DNA of 64,000 bases, taken from the NCBI GenBank assembly GCA_036244855.1, contig BQKZ01000039.1, forward strand, positions 49,753-113,752, written 5' to 3'. This document shows positions 11,521 through 21,448 of this stretch, one piece after another (the stretch's first letter is position 1; every line of letters begins with the position of its first letter). Source of the stretch: Temnopleurus reevesii (taxonomy: Eukaryota; Echinodermata; Echinoidea; Temnopleuroida; Temnopleuridae). The position numbers and the translations under genes were made by a program. The notes under the pieces were generated by a model that saw only the letters and a program-made list of their open reading frames with translations, made no database searches and had not been told where the DNA came from.

Positions 11521-11831
11521 GCGCCGTGGTGTAGTGGTCATGACTCTCGCCTTTCAACCAGAGGGTCGTATGTTCGAATCCCACCCATGGCGTTAATTTC
11601 CTTCAGCAAGAAATTTATCCACAAAGCTGCACTCTACCCAGGTGTGCTTGGGGACCGGTAGGACACAGCAGCACATTATCTGATATGATGTGAGCGCCTA
11701 TTTGGCTGCCTAGATGCTAAGGCTTGAATTGCCATCCAGTGACCGGGTAATAATATCGGAAGCGCTTTGACCAGTCAATACTGACCGAAAAGGCGCTATA
11801 TAAATCCGCAATATTATTATTATTATTATTA
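11521..11831 (+). repeat. tRNA-derived SINE (family G), plus strand
   Basis: Pol III-type head GCGCCGTGGTGTAGTGGTCA (A box) and ATGTTCGAATCCCACCCATG (B box). The body has TTCCTTCAGCAAGAAATT, and the 3' tail is GGCGCTATATAAATCCGC followed by (ATT)n. Relatives are at 30467-30735, 35408-35693 and 60712-60950. Not a working tRNA gene. Confidence 0.85.
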
Positions 11832-13940
11832 TATTTTTAGAGCACCACATCAAAAGTTATTGGACCAAAACACAAAACGTGTTCTGTCGTCTTGAAAGCG
11901 TTAAGACGTTAGATCTATGGGCAGTCGAATCGGAAGAAGTTAATGTGCTCTGGTCAGATTGCAAGTAGAAAAAGACAATAGTTTTAGTTGTAGATTATTT
12001 GATACATTTATATCTTAATATCTTCATATCTTTTATATATCATTTTTTATATGATTGTGTCAAATTAGGTCTTGCGCCATTAAGTGGTATTGGATTAGTA
12101 AAAGGGAGAGCGCCAACGTGCGGCCGTTTTCCGCAAAAGGCCTCTTGCTCTCATGTAATCGCCATTCTTGGTTGTGTTAATAAAAGGAACAATCTACCCC
12201 AAAGTACACCTCGTTTGACGTGTTCTTCATTGACGTTGGGACCTTAAAATAATTTTTGTTTAGAAAATAACAACCTTTGCAAAATGCGTTAATGACCGAT
12301 TCGGTGAAATGACCGATTCCATAACCTTTTAGCAGTGGCCTTGCAAATCGAAAGCTCAGTAATTAAAGGCCAAACGCACATTAGATAACTGTTACTCGAT
12401 ACTAAATCATGCTGTAAATACGTCGTCTAATGGTGAAGTTCCTGATATTTAGAATTTCATTATTTGAAATTATTATTTTTGTTTTGCTCTTTGATAACTA
12501 ATATTGTAAAACTTTAAGAGTAACCGAAGATTGGAAACAAAAAATGCTGACGATTTGTTTTTTTTAAGAATTTGTTCTTCGTTTCAATCGAGATCTTTTA
12601 ACATTATATTAGTTTACATTGTAATAAGAGATGTTCATTTATTTCAGGTTCTCCATCACCTTCGCATGGCCAATGTTATTGCTGATGGATCTGAAACATA
12701 TAAATTAAATCTTTATTTTCCTCTCGACGAAGTATGCCTTTTATTGATTTTATTCTATTGTTACATGTAGCATGGCCAAATTTCAGCAGCATCTCAACTT
12801 CGTTAGCGTATCTTATGACTAAAAGAAAACCCTACTATTGCTTCAGTAATTTCGTATTTTTTATTTCAATTTCGGAGCAGGTCTACATCTACCTCTGATA
12901 AACGCGCGTCAACAAGATGTATGGAAAAATAATTCACTATGCGGAATAAACGCTATGTATTTCTAAACAGAATAATCCACCTGAGTCTCACCTCACAAAG
13001 TATCTGAGAAATAAAAAGACTGGTATAGTGAACTTGTGAATAAAAGCTATCATTTATTTCAGCTAAGTTTGATAAAAAAAACATCTCATCTAGTATAGAA
13101 CTGCTAGTCGCGAAGACGAATAGACATGGAAAAAAAAACACAGATAGATTTTTACAGACGTGATACCGAATCCAGCTGCTCGATCAGGAAATCCGTCCAG
13201 TAATATTTCTGCTTCCGGTAGATGCACTCATTGCAATTTTCTGCTCAAAAGGTTTCGTATTTTGTTTTTGGAATAGTAAGCAGTTGGACTGTTCCAGGAT
13301 TCGCCATTTTCCCAAATAAATATCGCTGGGAGTTGTGGGACGAAATACATATTCATTCATTAGCTCATCATTAGCAATCATGGCGCTGTATGAAGTATTA
13401 GCGACGTCACTATTTTCCACATTTGGGGTTGAACCAATAACAGTCTCATCCGTGTAAAACAAGTGAAGGGTCAAAGGTTAAATTCGGAGTTGCACCCCTT
13501 TCAAGATCGCATCTCTGTGCTCGAGCTCTAATTGTTGTTCGATCTTGATGTCGATGAGGAAGTCCATATTCAAAGGAGTTTGACCAAAGGCTAAGGAAAG
13601 GTCAGTCTGTTACAGACATCGGTCTAAAAGCGCCTCATCATATGCCAAGTTACTGATAGATTCCAATTTCTAGCCCAAGAAAGTTGTTACGTCCTCAAAC
13701 CTGTTCGTACATCAATGAAATTACAATTATTGGAATGCAGTTTGCATAAATTACTTGTTGCCATGTCGGGCAAGCATGGACAATGCTTTCGTGTTGTGAA
13801 GAACAGCACGTGTTAGACGTATGTACAAATTTATAAATTGTTATTAATAAATCCGACTATGGGATGAGATTGAAAGCCGAACAACGAGTGCTCACCCAGA
13901 AGAAAGGGTGCACACTAGGGTGCAAACCTTCGTTTGCATC
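11832..13940. other. Intergenic DNA between the transporter copies
   Basis: No recognisable exon, transposon or RNA gene. An open frame on the minus strand at 13184-13474 (96 codons, no ATG at its start) matches nothing I recognise and has no clear splice acceptor. Confidence 0.4.
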
Positions 13941-13946
13941 TTTATT
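13941..13946 (-). promoter_or_regulatory. Polyadenylation signal AATAAA of transporter copy 2
   Basis: AATAAA on the minus strand, 27 bases after the TGA stop of transporter copy 2. Position and spacing suit a short 3' UTR. Confidence 0.6.
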
Positions 13947-13973
13947 TTGTGCACTAGATTGCACATCTCTTGA

Positions 13974-14104
13974 TCATTGTTCTCCATTTTGAGAGGGGCT
14001 TTTCACGCATCTTGGTGGGAGCAGTAAGAGGAGGACCACACCATCTATAGCGGCGAGGAGAAAAAAAGATTTATCCAGACTCCCGAGTATATCCGACATG
14101 ACAC
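13974..14104 (-). CDS. Exon 4 (last) of transporter copy 2
   Basis: The acceptor TTTCTGGACAG precedes GT at 14104. It completes the phase-1 glycine and adds 42 residues: VMSDILGSLDKSFFLLAAID, a leucine-rich final helix and the tail PPRCVKSPSQNGEQ, then TGA. It was found by matching phase and the expected TM11/TM12 pattern; it is too short to stand out as an open frame. Confidence 0.8.
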
Positions 14105-17100
14105 CTGTCCAGAAACAGAAATGATAAAACAGAGTTAGAGAAAGAATGAACCGTATTCCGATAGCGAGGTTAACTTAACGCAGGTCTAAGTCATTTAGAC
14201 CATAGCCCCGGTCTAAATAGCAATGGCTTAGTCCCGGGTTAATACGGGCCAATATGTTTAGAAAACTATTTGTGTAGCGATTCAATATTCGTTATGCCAT
14301 GCATTGATATCACGCGGGCAATTTTCATGTTAGTTATATTCGGATATCAATAACAGTATAGAATTGTTCCTGCCTTCCATATTGATTTTACGTAGATAGA
14401 TTGCACTCTGCTATTTGAATACGGTATTCAAGATTGTATACTATCTTTGCTCTTTATTATGATTGAATAAGTTCCAGTATCCATAGAGCAAACAATTTCC
14501 AATACATGGGGTCTGTGATGTAAGTTTCATTGCATCTTTTATGTTACAGGCCTATGGAAATAGCCCATGTGCAGAACCATAAAATGTAGTGTTTGCGGAT
14601 TTCAAAATTCAGGACAAAAATTAACCTTTTTTCAATCTATAGATATTACCTTTTGTTTTGATTAACAAATCTCGAAAAGTATATCTCAAAACAGGGTATA
14701 TAAAGTGAATTATATGTATTCCATATGAAATGATTCTAAAACGATATAATCATGAGTAGAATATCGCACCTATTCAAGTTTAATCATATATTGCAACCGT
14801 TTTGCAAAGGTTTGCACCCGCGGAGCACCGCTTTTCTTAGTGTGTACCATCACTACGAAATGATCGAATGAATATCCGGGGCGAAAAAAATCCTCAGTCC
14901 ACCTTGAAATTTCATTCTTAGTGCTCACCACAACAGAGATATCAACCTTCCCGAATATCCATAAAGGTGGATATTGAAATATGAATCACCAAACTAATTC
15001 TAACAATTTGGCTCTTGGAATCGTAACTGATTAAAACACCCTATATCAGTAACTAAATTCATAATTAGCCGCTGTTAGGCGCGCACTGCTAAACGAACCA
15101 TAAGACAGCTGTTTCCTACCGATACCCAAATTGCACCTGGGTGAGAGTGGCTATTGTGGATAAATTTCTTGTCAAAGTAACTTAGTGTCGATGGGAATCG
15201 GTCCCGTGGTAAGTTGGTTGAAGCTCAAGGGAATAAACACAAGACGATAAATGCATAAGAGAAAGTATAACATATTGAAATATTAATAAGCATGTCATGA
15301 GAATTCTTTGGATAAGCTGTTTGGTGAATTCACTTTTCGGTTGCATATCTTCTTGTATATATTATTGGAGGTTGGCATCTCTACCACACGCACACACCTA
15401 CTGCGTAGGGCCCAAAGAAAGCTCCGACACCGTACACAACTTCGGTAATACTAAAGAGGAGAGGAAAGTCCGCTGTCTGCCCACGTTCTTTCATGATGAT
15501 TACAATCAGGACACTCCTGGACGCGATAGCTAAAGAAGACACGAATGACGTCATCAACATAATGACGTAATTTCGCAGGAAACTCTCGAGGAGCAGTGAG
15601 GATATATTCAGCATCGTCATTGCAACACACGCATCGTGGTAGGTGAGAAACCAGAAGTTAAGGTAACCTACTACGAAGCGACCGAAGAAGCAGGCTACGG
15701 CTGCGGAGGTGACGAGACCGACCGCTTTGGTCGTCGTGACACCGCGGTCGACTGCACGCGGAAGGAGAAAAGAATGCCAAGATATATTCACCATAGCAAA
15801 GAAAAAGTCAGCGATTAAAATCATGACCAGGCACATGTCTTTGTAGAAAAGAGATTCCTTCATGACGCATGAACTTGTCCCACTGGAAGGTGGTGGTTTA
15901 AGGTGCTTCCTTGAAGGTGCAGAATTTTTTCTGTCTAGATGGTCTTGAATGTCACCACTTTGATAGTGTGTATGTAGAACTTCATTTCTTTCATTTTCTT
16001 CATCCAGTTTCGATATACTTCTGAATTTAAAGAATCCTTCGACAGGCCCACCGCAGCATCTATTCATGGTTAGATCCGAAGGCACATTATCACTGGAGCT
16101 ACCTGGCAATTTTTCCTCCGCATCATCGTTTTCTGGGTGATCCAAAAGCCGATTTCGTTCTTCACTTCCTTTACAATCATTCACACTTGATGATGACAAA
16201 GTAGTTTTGAGTGTCATTGCGAGAGGTATGACGTTAGCCATCATAGCACCAATGATCATTGTGGCTCCACGCCAGCCATATAACCGGGTGAGGAAGTCGG
16301 CGATAAGTGGTATGACGGACATTCCGAAGGCGTAACCCGATTTTCCGAATCCGAAGTATACGTTGAAGCGATCTGTGGCTACCTCATTCAGAGAAATGAT
16401 GAAGCTAAAAGACATCACACAGTTCCCGATTCCTGTAATGGAAGTCAAATAAATTGGGGATCAAAAAGTAGACCAAAACAAACACACAAACAATTGAATA
16501 AAGAAAAGAGGAGAACGTCTACTAGGGTCAAATTTCTGGTCCAACAAAGGTTTCTTTTTTTTTTGGTCTGAGGGTCTTTCGTCCTTTCAAAAACGTTTTA
16601 AAAACGGTCTCATTAGGTCCCCTTGGGTCTTTGTCTTTTTAAAACATTTTTAACACGCTAAATTTTGTTCCAATATGCTTACGTCTTAGGAAACGTTTTT
16701 AAAACATTTAGAATACGTTCTTAAAAAGAACAGATGCAACATTTTCTGATGTTTTAATTCGTTCGTTAGGTTTGTCTATAATTTTGGCAATTCGGTAAGT
16801 GAATAAATATCAGCGTTTGTGTCTTTGTTAAAAGCATGAAGAGATTCACATTTTACATTTACATTAGCTTAATTTCCCTATTCATTCATAAAAAATGAAT
16901 GAATAAACAAACATCGTTTTGTGCAATTGGACCCAGGTATGATGAATACTTACCTGCCAATGCCAGACATGCAACCAAAATGTATTTGTTTGGGGAAAAC
17001 GATGCACAGATAAGACCTCCTGGACCGAGGATGGAACCAAGCATGATCTGAAGACGACGAAATATCCTCTTGTGAAATAAATACGCCACAAGCGGACCTG

Positions 17101-17200
17101 CATTGTGATTACGATGGTGAAAAAGATGATAAAGAAGGTCATATAAATTACGGCAGTACAATAGCAGTATAGTAATAGTGGCAGTAGAAGTCGTAGTAGC

Positions 17201-17238
<38 letters not shown>

Positions 17239-19414
17239 AATTATGATAATATATATGATTATAATAAAAAAAAAAGTATCAGGATAATGATGATGATACT
17301 CATCATAATGATAAAAGTAATAGTGATAATAATAATCAAAACACTATTACTATTACTTCTAATAAAAATGATGATAATAATAACAATAATGATTATACTA
17401 ATAATAATATCAACCATCATCATGATAATCATAAAGATGATAATAATAATAATAATAATAATAATTTACAGCATTTATAACGCGCTTATCACAAATTATG
17501 TCCCTAAGCGCGGGGAAAAAGAGAAAAACTGAGAAAGTTTAGCAAAGAATTATGTACATGTACAATTTACAATTCAATAACAACAACAACAGTTTGCAAT
17601 TGTATTCTACATAGTGTGAGGGAGCTGGATAAGCTGAATATTCATGATGATGATAATCGTTGCGGTTATAAAACTAGCGGTTTCTAGAATGATAATGATG
17701 TTGCCTTAAAAATGCCCTGTAAATTCTCCGATTTTGAATTACGGACATGATTCCGCATCACCTAACCTGCTAACAATGATAATAGCCATAATAATAAATA
17801 TGGTAGTAACTATATCAATGATGAGTAATTATGGAAACGGGACAAATAACTCATTTGCTTGTTTATTCATGTATCTATTTCTGCTCATCCTACAGGGGGC
17901 TCATGAAAGGCATGTTTTTATGGTATACGGTACTGTTTGGACCGCTAAAGTGTCTTTACCACAAATTAGCAGTTGGAGCTTTATAAAGTGTTTTTTTAAA
18001 TATACTTTTCTATATATTACTGATTTGAACATGGCGTTGGTTCGAAACCTATAAAGCTGACGTCTATATTTTTTTATGTAAAATCTTGCACAGAGGGAAA
18101 ATGTGTGCACGTTGCAAAATGATGATTGCACTTTTTTCGCTATAGCATGCACCGAAATCCACGCCTGCGCCACTTGACATTTTACTTGATCCCCAAAGGT
18201 ACCAGCAAAAGAAGACCCCGTTGGTTGGATTAACACTTTGGAGAAGCATTGGCGGCGTAACTTGACCGTTTTGAATCTCCTTAACCAAATCAGAGTCAAT
18301 ATTAAAAAATGAAACACCGTTTGTGAATTTGAGATAATAATCTGGGGCAAATTGCACGAAATTGTCTTAGCTATGATCTTCCTTAATACTAAGACCTCCC
18401 AATTTCTTGTGCCATCTTTTTCACAATGATAATATATATTCAGTTCTTGTATAGCGCTAACTACCTCTGATAAAGGTCTCTATAAGCACTCTACAATAAA
18501 TGCAGCATTATTACCTGATTACCCTGGCTTTACCAAAAGCAGCTTGACATCTTTATAACTTATAAGAGCAATTATTCTCTCAATTTCACCAAAAAAAAAA
18601 ATGTGTTTAAATTTTAATGAAACACCACTAAAATTTGGAATAATCTGGAGCAAATTGCACGAAATTATCTTAGTTATGATCTTCTTGCTAAGACCTCTTA
18701 ACTTCTTGTGCCGCCTTCTCAATGTAGGCATAATTATGTCTACGTTATGAGGGTGGCAAAAAACGTTGAGATGTCATAACAAGAAGAGGATTGCTTAGAG
18801 CATTTCATGTAATTGCAATATGGCCCTACACTACAAAACCGCTGGTGTTAAATTTAACACCAATCGGAATCTATATAGGACCACACCAGAAAAGTGTTGA
18901 AATAACATCAATTTAGAATCCATTTAATATACTCCAATACCAACTTGTGTTGTTTAAGGTCAATGTTATATTGATTTGATTCCAAACTGGTCTTATGTTA
19001 GGGGCGTTCTTATGTTATGTCTTATGTCTGGTCTTATGTTATGTGCAAACGTTCTACGTTTGCACATCGTGAGACAACTGATTAACTTTCTTCAATTATT
19101 CTTCACCACGATGAACCTCTTTCGAACCATGGTCTTATGTTAACAGTTTTCTGGTGTGGCCCTAGATATAGATTCCGGTTGGCGTTAAATTTAACATCAG
19201 TGTTTTTTTCAGTGCAGTATTCCCTTATACCTGGACAGTATGTTGCCGCCATGTAGATTCCGAACATGATTCCATTGTCAGTATCAATCATCCCGAGACT
19301 GATGTTGAGGTCCTCCAAGAACACTCCTAAGGACTTGACCGTTCCCAGGACCAAGCATGTCTGCATGAAGAGGGCAAAGACGAACCGGGCGCTATTGCTA
19401 ACCCGGCACGCCAT
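13974..19414 (-). CDS. SLC16/monocarboxylate-transporter-like protein, copy 2 (four exons, 497 aa)
   Basis: A plasma-membrane major-facilitator transporter of the SLC16 (MCT) type by overall layout. Coding exons on the minus strand are 19231-19414, 16954-17097, 15398-16432 and 13974-14104. All junctions are AG/GT in phase 1 and total 1494 bases, 497 residues plus TGA, a normal MCT length. The order is an N-terminal helical half, then YFGFGKSGYAFGMSVIP (resembling the MCT TM5 motif), a hydrophilic loop of about 100 residues, then a C-terminal half with WHSFLLPRAVDRGVTTTKA and FFGRFVVGYLNF, ending GVMSDILGSLDKSFFLLAAI plus a hydrophobic last helix. The PDGGWGW TM1 signature of proton-coupled MCTs is missing, so substrate and proton coupling are unknown. 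Copy 1 next door is its tandem paralogue. Confidence 0.85.
14105..15397. other. Intron 3 of transporter copy 2
   Basis: Alignable with 326-960 and 3284-3990 in the intron of copy 1, confirming that the duplicated unit included the introns. It contains the Glu-like SINE at 15060-15237. Confidence 0.6.
15060..15237 (-). repeat. tRNA-derived SINE in transporter copy 2, intron 3
   Basis: Same SINE and same relative position as in copy 1 (3655-3851). The B-box region reads GGGACCGATTCCCATCGAC on the minus strand; the A-box end is truncated after GAAGCTCAAGG. Confidence 0.55.
15398..16432 (-). CDS. Exon 3 of transporter copy 2
   Basis: A 1035-base exon, intact in frame. It starts after CATTACAG at 16433 and ends at AG/GTGTGT (15398). 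It encodes residues from GIGNCVMSFSFIISLNE through the central cytoplasmic loop (rich in Ser, Asp, Glu, Asn) to GPYAVG, and holds most of the 12 membrane segments. Confidence 0.88.
16433..16953. other. Intron 2 of transporter copy 2
   Basis: Short intron with T-rich stretches and repeated AACGTTTTTAAAACATTT-like words at 16590-16720. No other feature seen. Confidence 0.5.
16954..17097 (-). CDS. Exon 2 of transporter copy 2
   Basis: 144 bases, phase 1/1, acceptor CACAATGCAG, donor GCAG/GTAAGT. It encodes GPLVAYLFHKRIFRRLQIML to LALAG. The K-R-I-F-R-R loop lies where the basic MFS A-motif is expected. Confidence 0.85.
17160..17540. repeat. AGT, ATG and ATA microsatellites in transporter copy 2, intron 1
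   Basis: (AGT)n at about 17195-17235 and a mixed ATG/ATA/ATT run at about 17280-17465. It is followed by an inverted retroposon tail fragment (GCATTTATAACGCGCTTATC). Apparent open frames here are low-complexity only. Confidence 0.85.
18305..18445. mobile_element. Palindromic MITE family H, partial copy
   Basis: AATTGTCTTAGCTATGATCT and TTCTTGTGCCATCTTTTTCA match one arm of the element at 18651-18826 and at 8429-8607; the second arm is absent. Confidence 0.55.
18446..18530 (-). repeat. Inverted retroposon 3' tail fragment
   Basis: Reverse complement of the tail type seen at 5383-5470 (TATAGCGCTAACTACCTCTG on the plus strand). No head recognised. Confidence 0.45.
18651..18826. mobile_element. 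Palindromic MITE family H, copy with both arms
   Basis: Left arm CAAATTGCACGAAATTATCT and right arm AGCATTTCATGTAATTGCAA are inverted repeats. The AGAAGAGGATTGCTTAG word also mirrors the left side. The next MITE abuts its right end. Confidence 0.6.
18827..19216. mobile_element. 390-bp MITE with about 70-bp inverted termini
   Basis: Left end CTACAAAACCGCTGGTGTTA, continuing AATTTAACACCAATCGGAAT; the right end reverse-complemented reads CTGAAAAAAACACTGATGTT, continuing AAATTTAACGCCAACCGGAA. About 80% identity over roughly 70 bp. The interior holds a perfect hairpin GTGCAAACG/CGTTTGCAC near 19043-19065. It ends about 15 bases from the exon 1 donor of transporter copy 2. Confidence 0.75.
19231..19414 (-). 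CDS. Exon 1 (coding part) of transporter copy 2
   Basis: 61 residues, MACRVSNSARFVFALF to MAATYCP, donor CCAG/GTATAA. An in-frame upstream ATG at 19502-19504 would add 30 residues, but homology to copy 1 stops near the chosen ATG, which has a strong context. Confidence 0.82.
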
Positions 19415-20043
19415 GTTGGATAGACCAACGAGAGAAACGATTATTGCTCTACGTCTTAACCTCGGGTAGAAATGCTTTTGAATCCAAGACACAAAATATG
19501 ACACTTTTTAAATACTGACTATGATCCACGATTAGGTCCATCCTCCATAGTAGTAGGGCGTTTTATGAAATCAGTTGGTGTGGATTGCCATATGAATATG
19601 ATGAGAGCAATTTTACTTCGAAAACAATATAATACCTCGAAAGGTACCAGCGCTTATTCTTTGAATATTTTTTTTTCGTGATGGATAGGTGGGTCGATTA
19701 GGACTGGATTGGGGGTGGGATATCGTTCCAAGATACATTGCGAAATAGATATTCGCATTAGGTTATGCTACTCAACCCAGGTGAAGTTAATACCTTAAAT
19801 CACATAAGAGTCTCATATCTGATACGGAAAGTCGGTATAAATAGAGTTGATATAACAGAATTCCGAGTATAAAGTGGTAAAATACGGGTCCCAGCTCATT
19901 ATTGTATTATCTATCATGTGTATAACCATGCTATAACCCTGCGTAAAGCAAGTGATTCCGCAACATTGGTGGGCCAAAGCCCCCCCCCCCCACCGGGTCA
20001 GAACTAAGGGGTGCCAAACTTGAGGTAAAACGGCGCCGAAATT
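19415..20043. other. Upstream flank of transporter copy 2
   Basis: Presumed 5' UTR and promoter side of copy 2. No TATA box or other clear element identified. A C-run at 19981-19991 precedes the assembly gap. Confidence 0.35.
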
Positions 20044-20480
20044 NNNNNNNNNNNNNNNNNNNNNNNNNNNNNNNNNNNNNNNNNNNNNNNNNNNNNNNNN
20101 NNNNNNNNNNNNNNNNNNNNNNNNNNNNNNNNNNNNNNNNNNNNNNNNNNNNNNNNNNNNNNNNNNNNNNNNNNNNNNNNNNNNNNNNNNNNNNNNNNNN
20201 NNNNNNNNNNNNNNNNNNNNNNNNNNNNNNNNNNNNNNNNNNNNNNNNNNNNNNNNNNNNNNNNNNNNNNNNNNNNNNNNNNNNNNNNNNNNNNNNNNNN
20301 NNNNNNNNNNNNNNNNNNNNNNNNNNNNNNNNNNNNNNNNNNNNNNNNNNNNNNNNNNNNNNNNNNNNNNNNNNNNNNNNNNNNNNNNNNNNNNNNNNNN
20401 NNNNNNNNNNNNNNNNNNNNNNNNNNNNNNNNNNNNNNNNNNNNNNNNNNNNNNNNNNNNNNNNNNNNNNNNNNNNNNNN
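20044..20480. other. Assembly gap (437 N)
   Basis: Unknown sequence between the transporter pair and CWC27. Confidence 0.99.
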
Positions 20481-21406
20481 ATCAAGCACCGACACCGTTA
20501 TTTCCATGTATTTAATTTCGAGAAATTATCGATGAACGTTTTGTATGTCATATAATCAGGGACATATCAGAGACCTATGCTATCCACTCACCCAGTAATC
20601 AGTGATTCTTTGCTTTGACTTTCATTTAGTAGACACAAAAAGTTCCAAAAGGCATGCATCTTCAGATGTTCTTGATTTCTACAAATGGGCGGGGTGAGGG
20701 TGAAATGTGGAGGAAAAATCTTCTCTAGCAGGAGAGTACATAATGTACTCGAATCTGCCGGGAAACTGCGTTTAAAGCTAACGGGTTTTTTTTTCAATAA
20801 TTTCCCGGAGGTATAGTATATCACTTAAAAATCCTGGACCCGCCTGTCATTGTATTGGGTAAACTTGATATTGTACTGTTGTTATTTACCCTCAATCTTG
20901 TAATTTGGAGGAGATAACAGTGCTGGCACATTCGTCCAAAATATGCATCAGCTTTTTAAGACTCCAAATAAAATAATGCCTGCTTATGGACCTGAACAAC
21001 TTTATTCAAGTATTCACAATAACTTCATGATCATAGAGGAAGTCCCTGATGCAACTCTTGTTCAACATTTTCCCGACTTTCATTGTATCTATAGTTGATG
21101 CTTGTTTACTTTATCCCAGTCCTTTGTCCCTTCTCTACTCACAGTGATATTCAAGGACAGCAAAACCCATTTATAATGATTTTTTTTAAATGCATGAGCC
21201 ATGAGAATCAGAAAGTAAAATTTAATGGTGTGCGATCAAATATCAGCTGCGTGGCTGGCTGCATGCTGCTGTATTTCAGTTTTTATTTGCCGTTTTGAGG
21301 ATATCACTCAGAAAGGTGGAAAAACGAGTGCAAGATTCTGTAGGCCTAGTGGGAGTTTGGAAAATTTAATTCTTTGTGTATATTTTCACTGTAATTCAGT
21401 GTAAAA
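20481..21406. promoter_or_regulatory. Upstream region of CWC27
   Basis: Expected to contain the promoter and 5' UTR. No TATA box, repeat or coding exon was recognised. The sequence before the start ATG (TTTCACTGTAATTCAG) could be a splice acceptor for a 5' UTR intron; this is only a suggestion. Confidence 0.3.
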
Positions 21407-21448
21407 ATGAGTAACATATACATCCAGGAGCCCCCAACTAATGGGAAG
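21407..21448 (+). CDS. CWC27: CWC27 exon 1
   Basis: Encodes [14 protein letters not shown], identical to the vertebrate N-terminus. Donor AAG/GTAAGG, phase 0. Confidence 0.93.

Noticed and set aside
11521..11600. Possible tRNA gene (A and B boxes present)
   Set aside because: The acceptor stem does not pair, and the sequence continues into a SINE body and (ATT)n tail; several diverged copies exist in the window.
13184..13474. 96-codon minus-strand frame as a gene
   Set aside because: No ATG at its start, no clear splice sites and no recognised motif; the real last exon of the nearby transporter is at 13974-14104.
3998..19414. A classic proton-coupled MCT assignment (MCT1-4)
   Set aside because: The PDGGWGW TM1 signature is missing and the substrate cannot be inferred; only the broad SLC16-like fold is supported.
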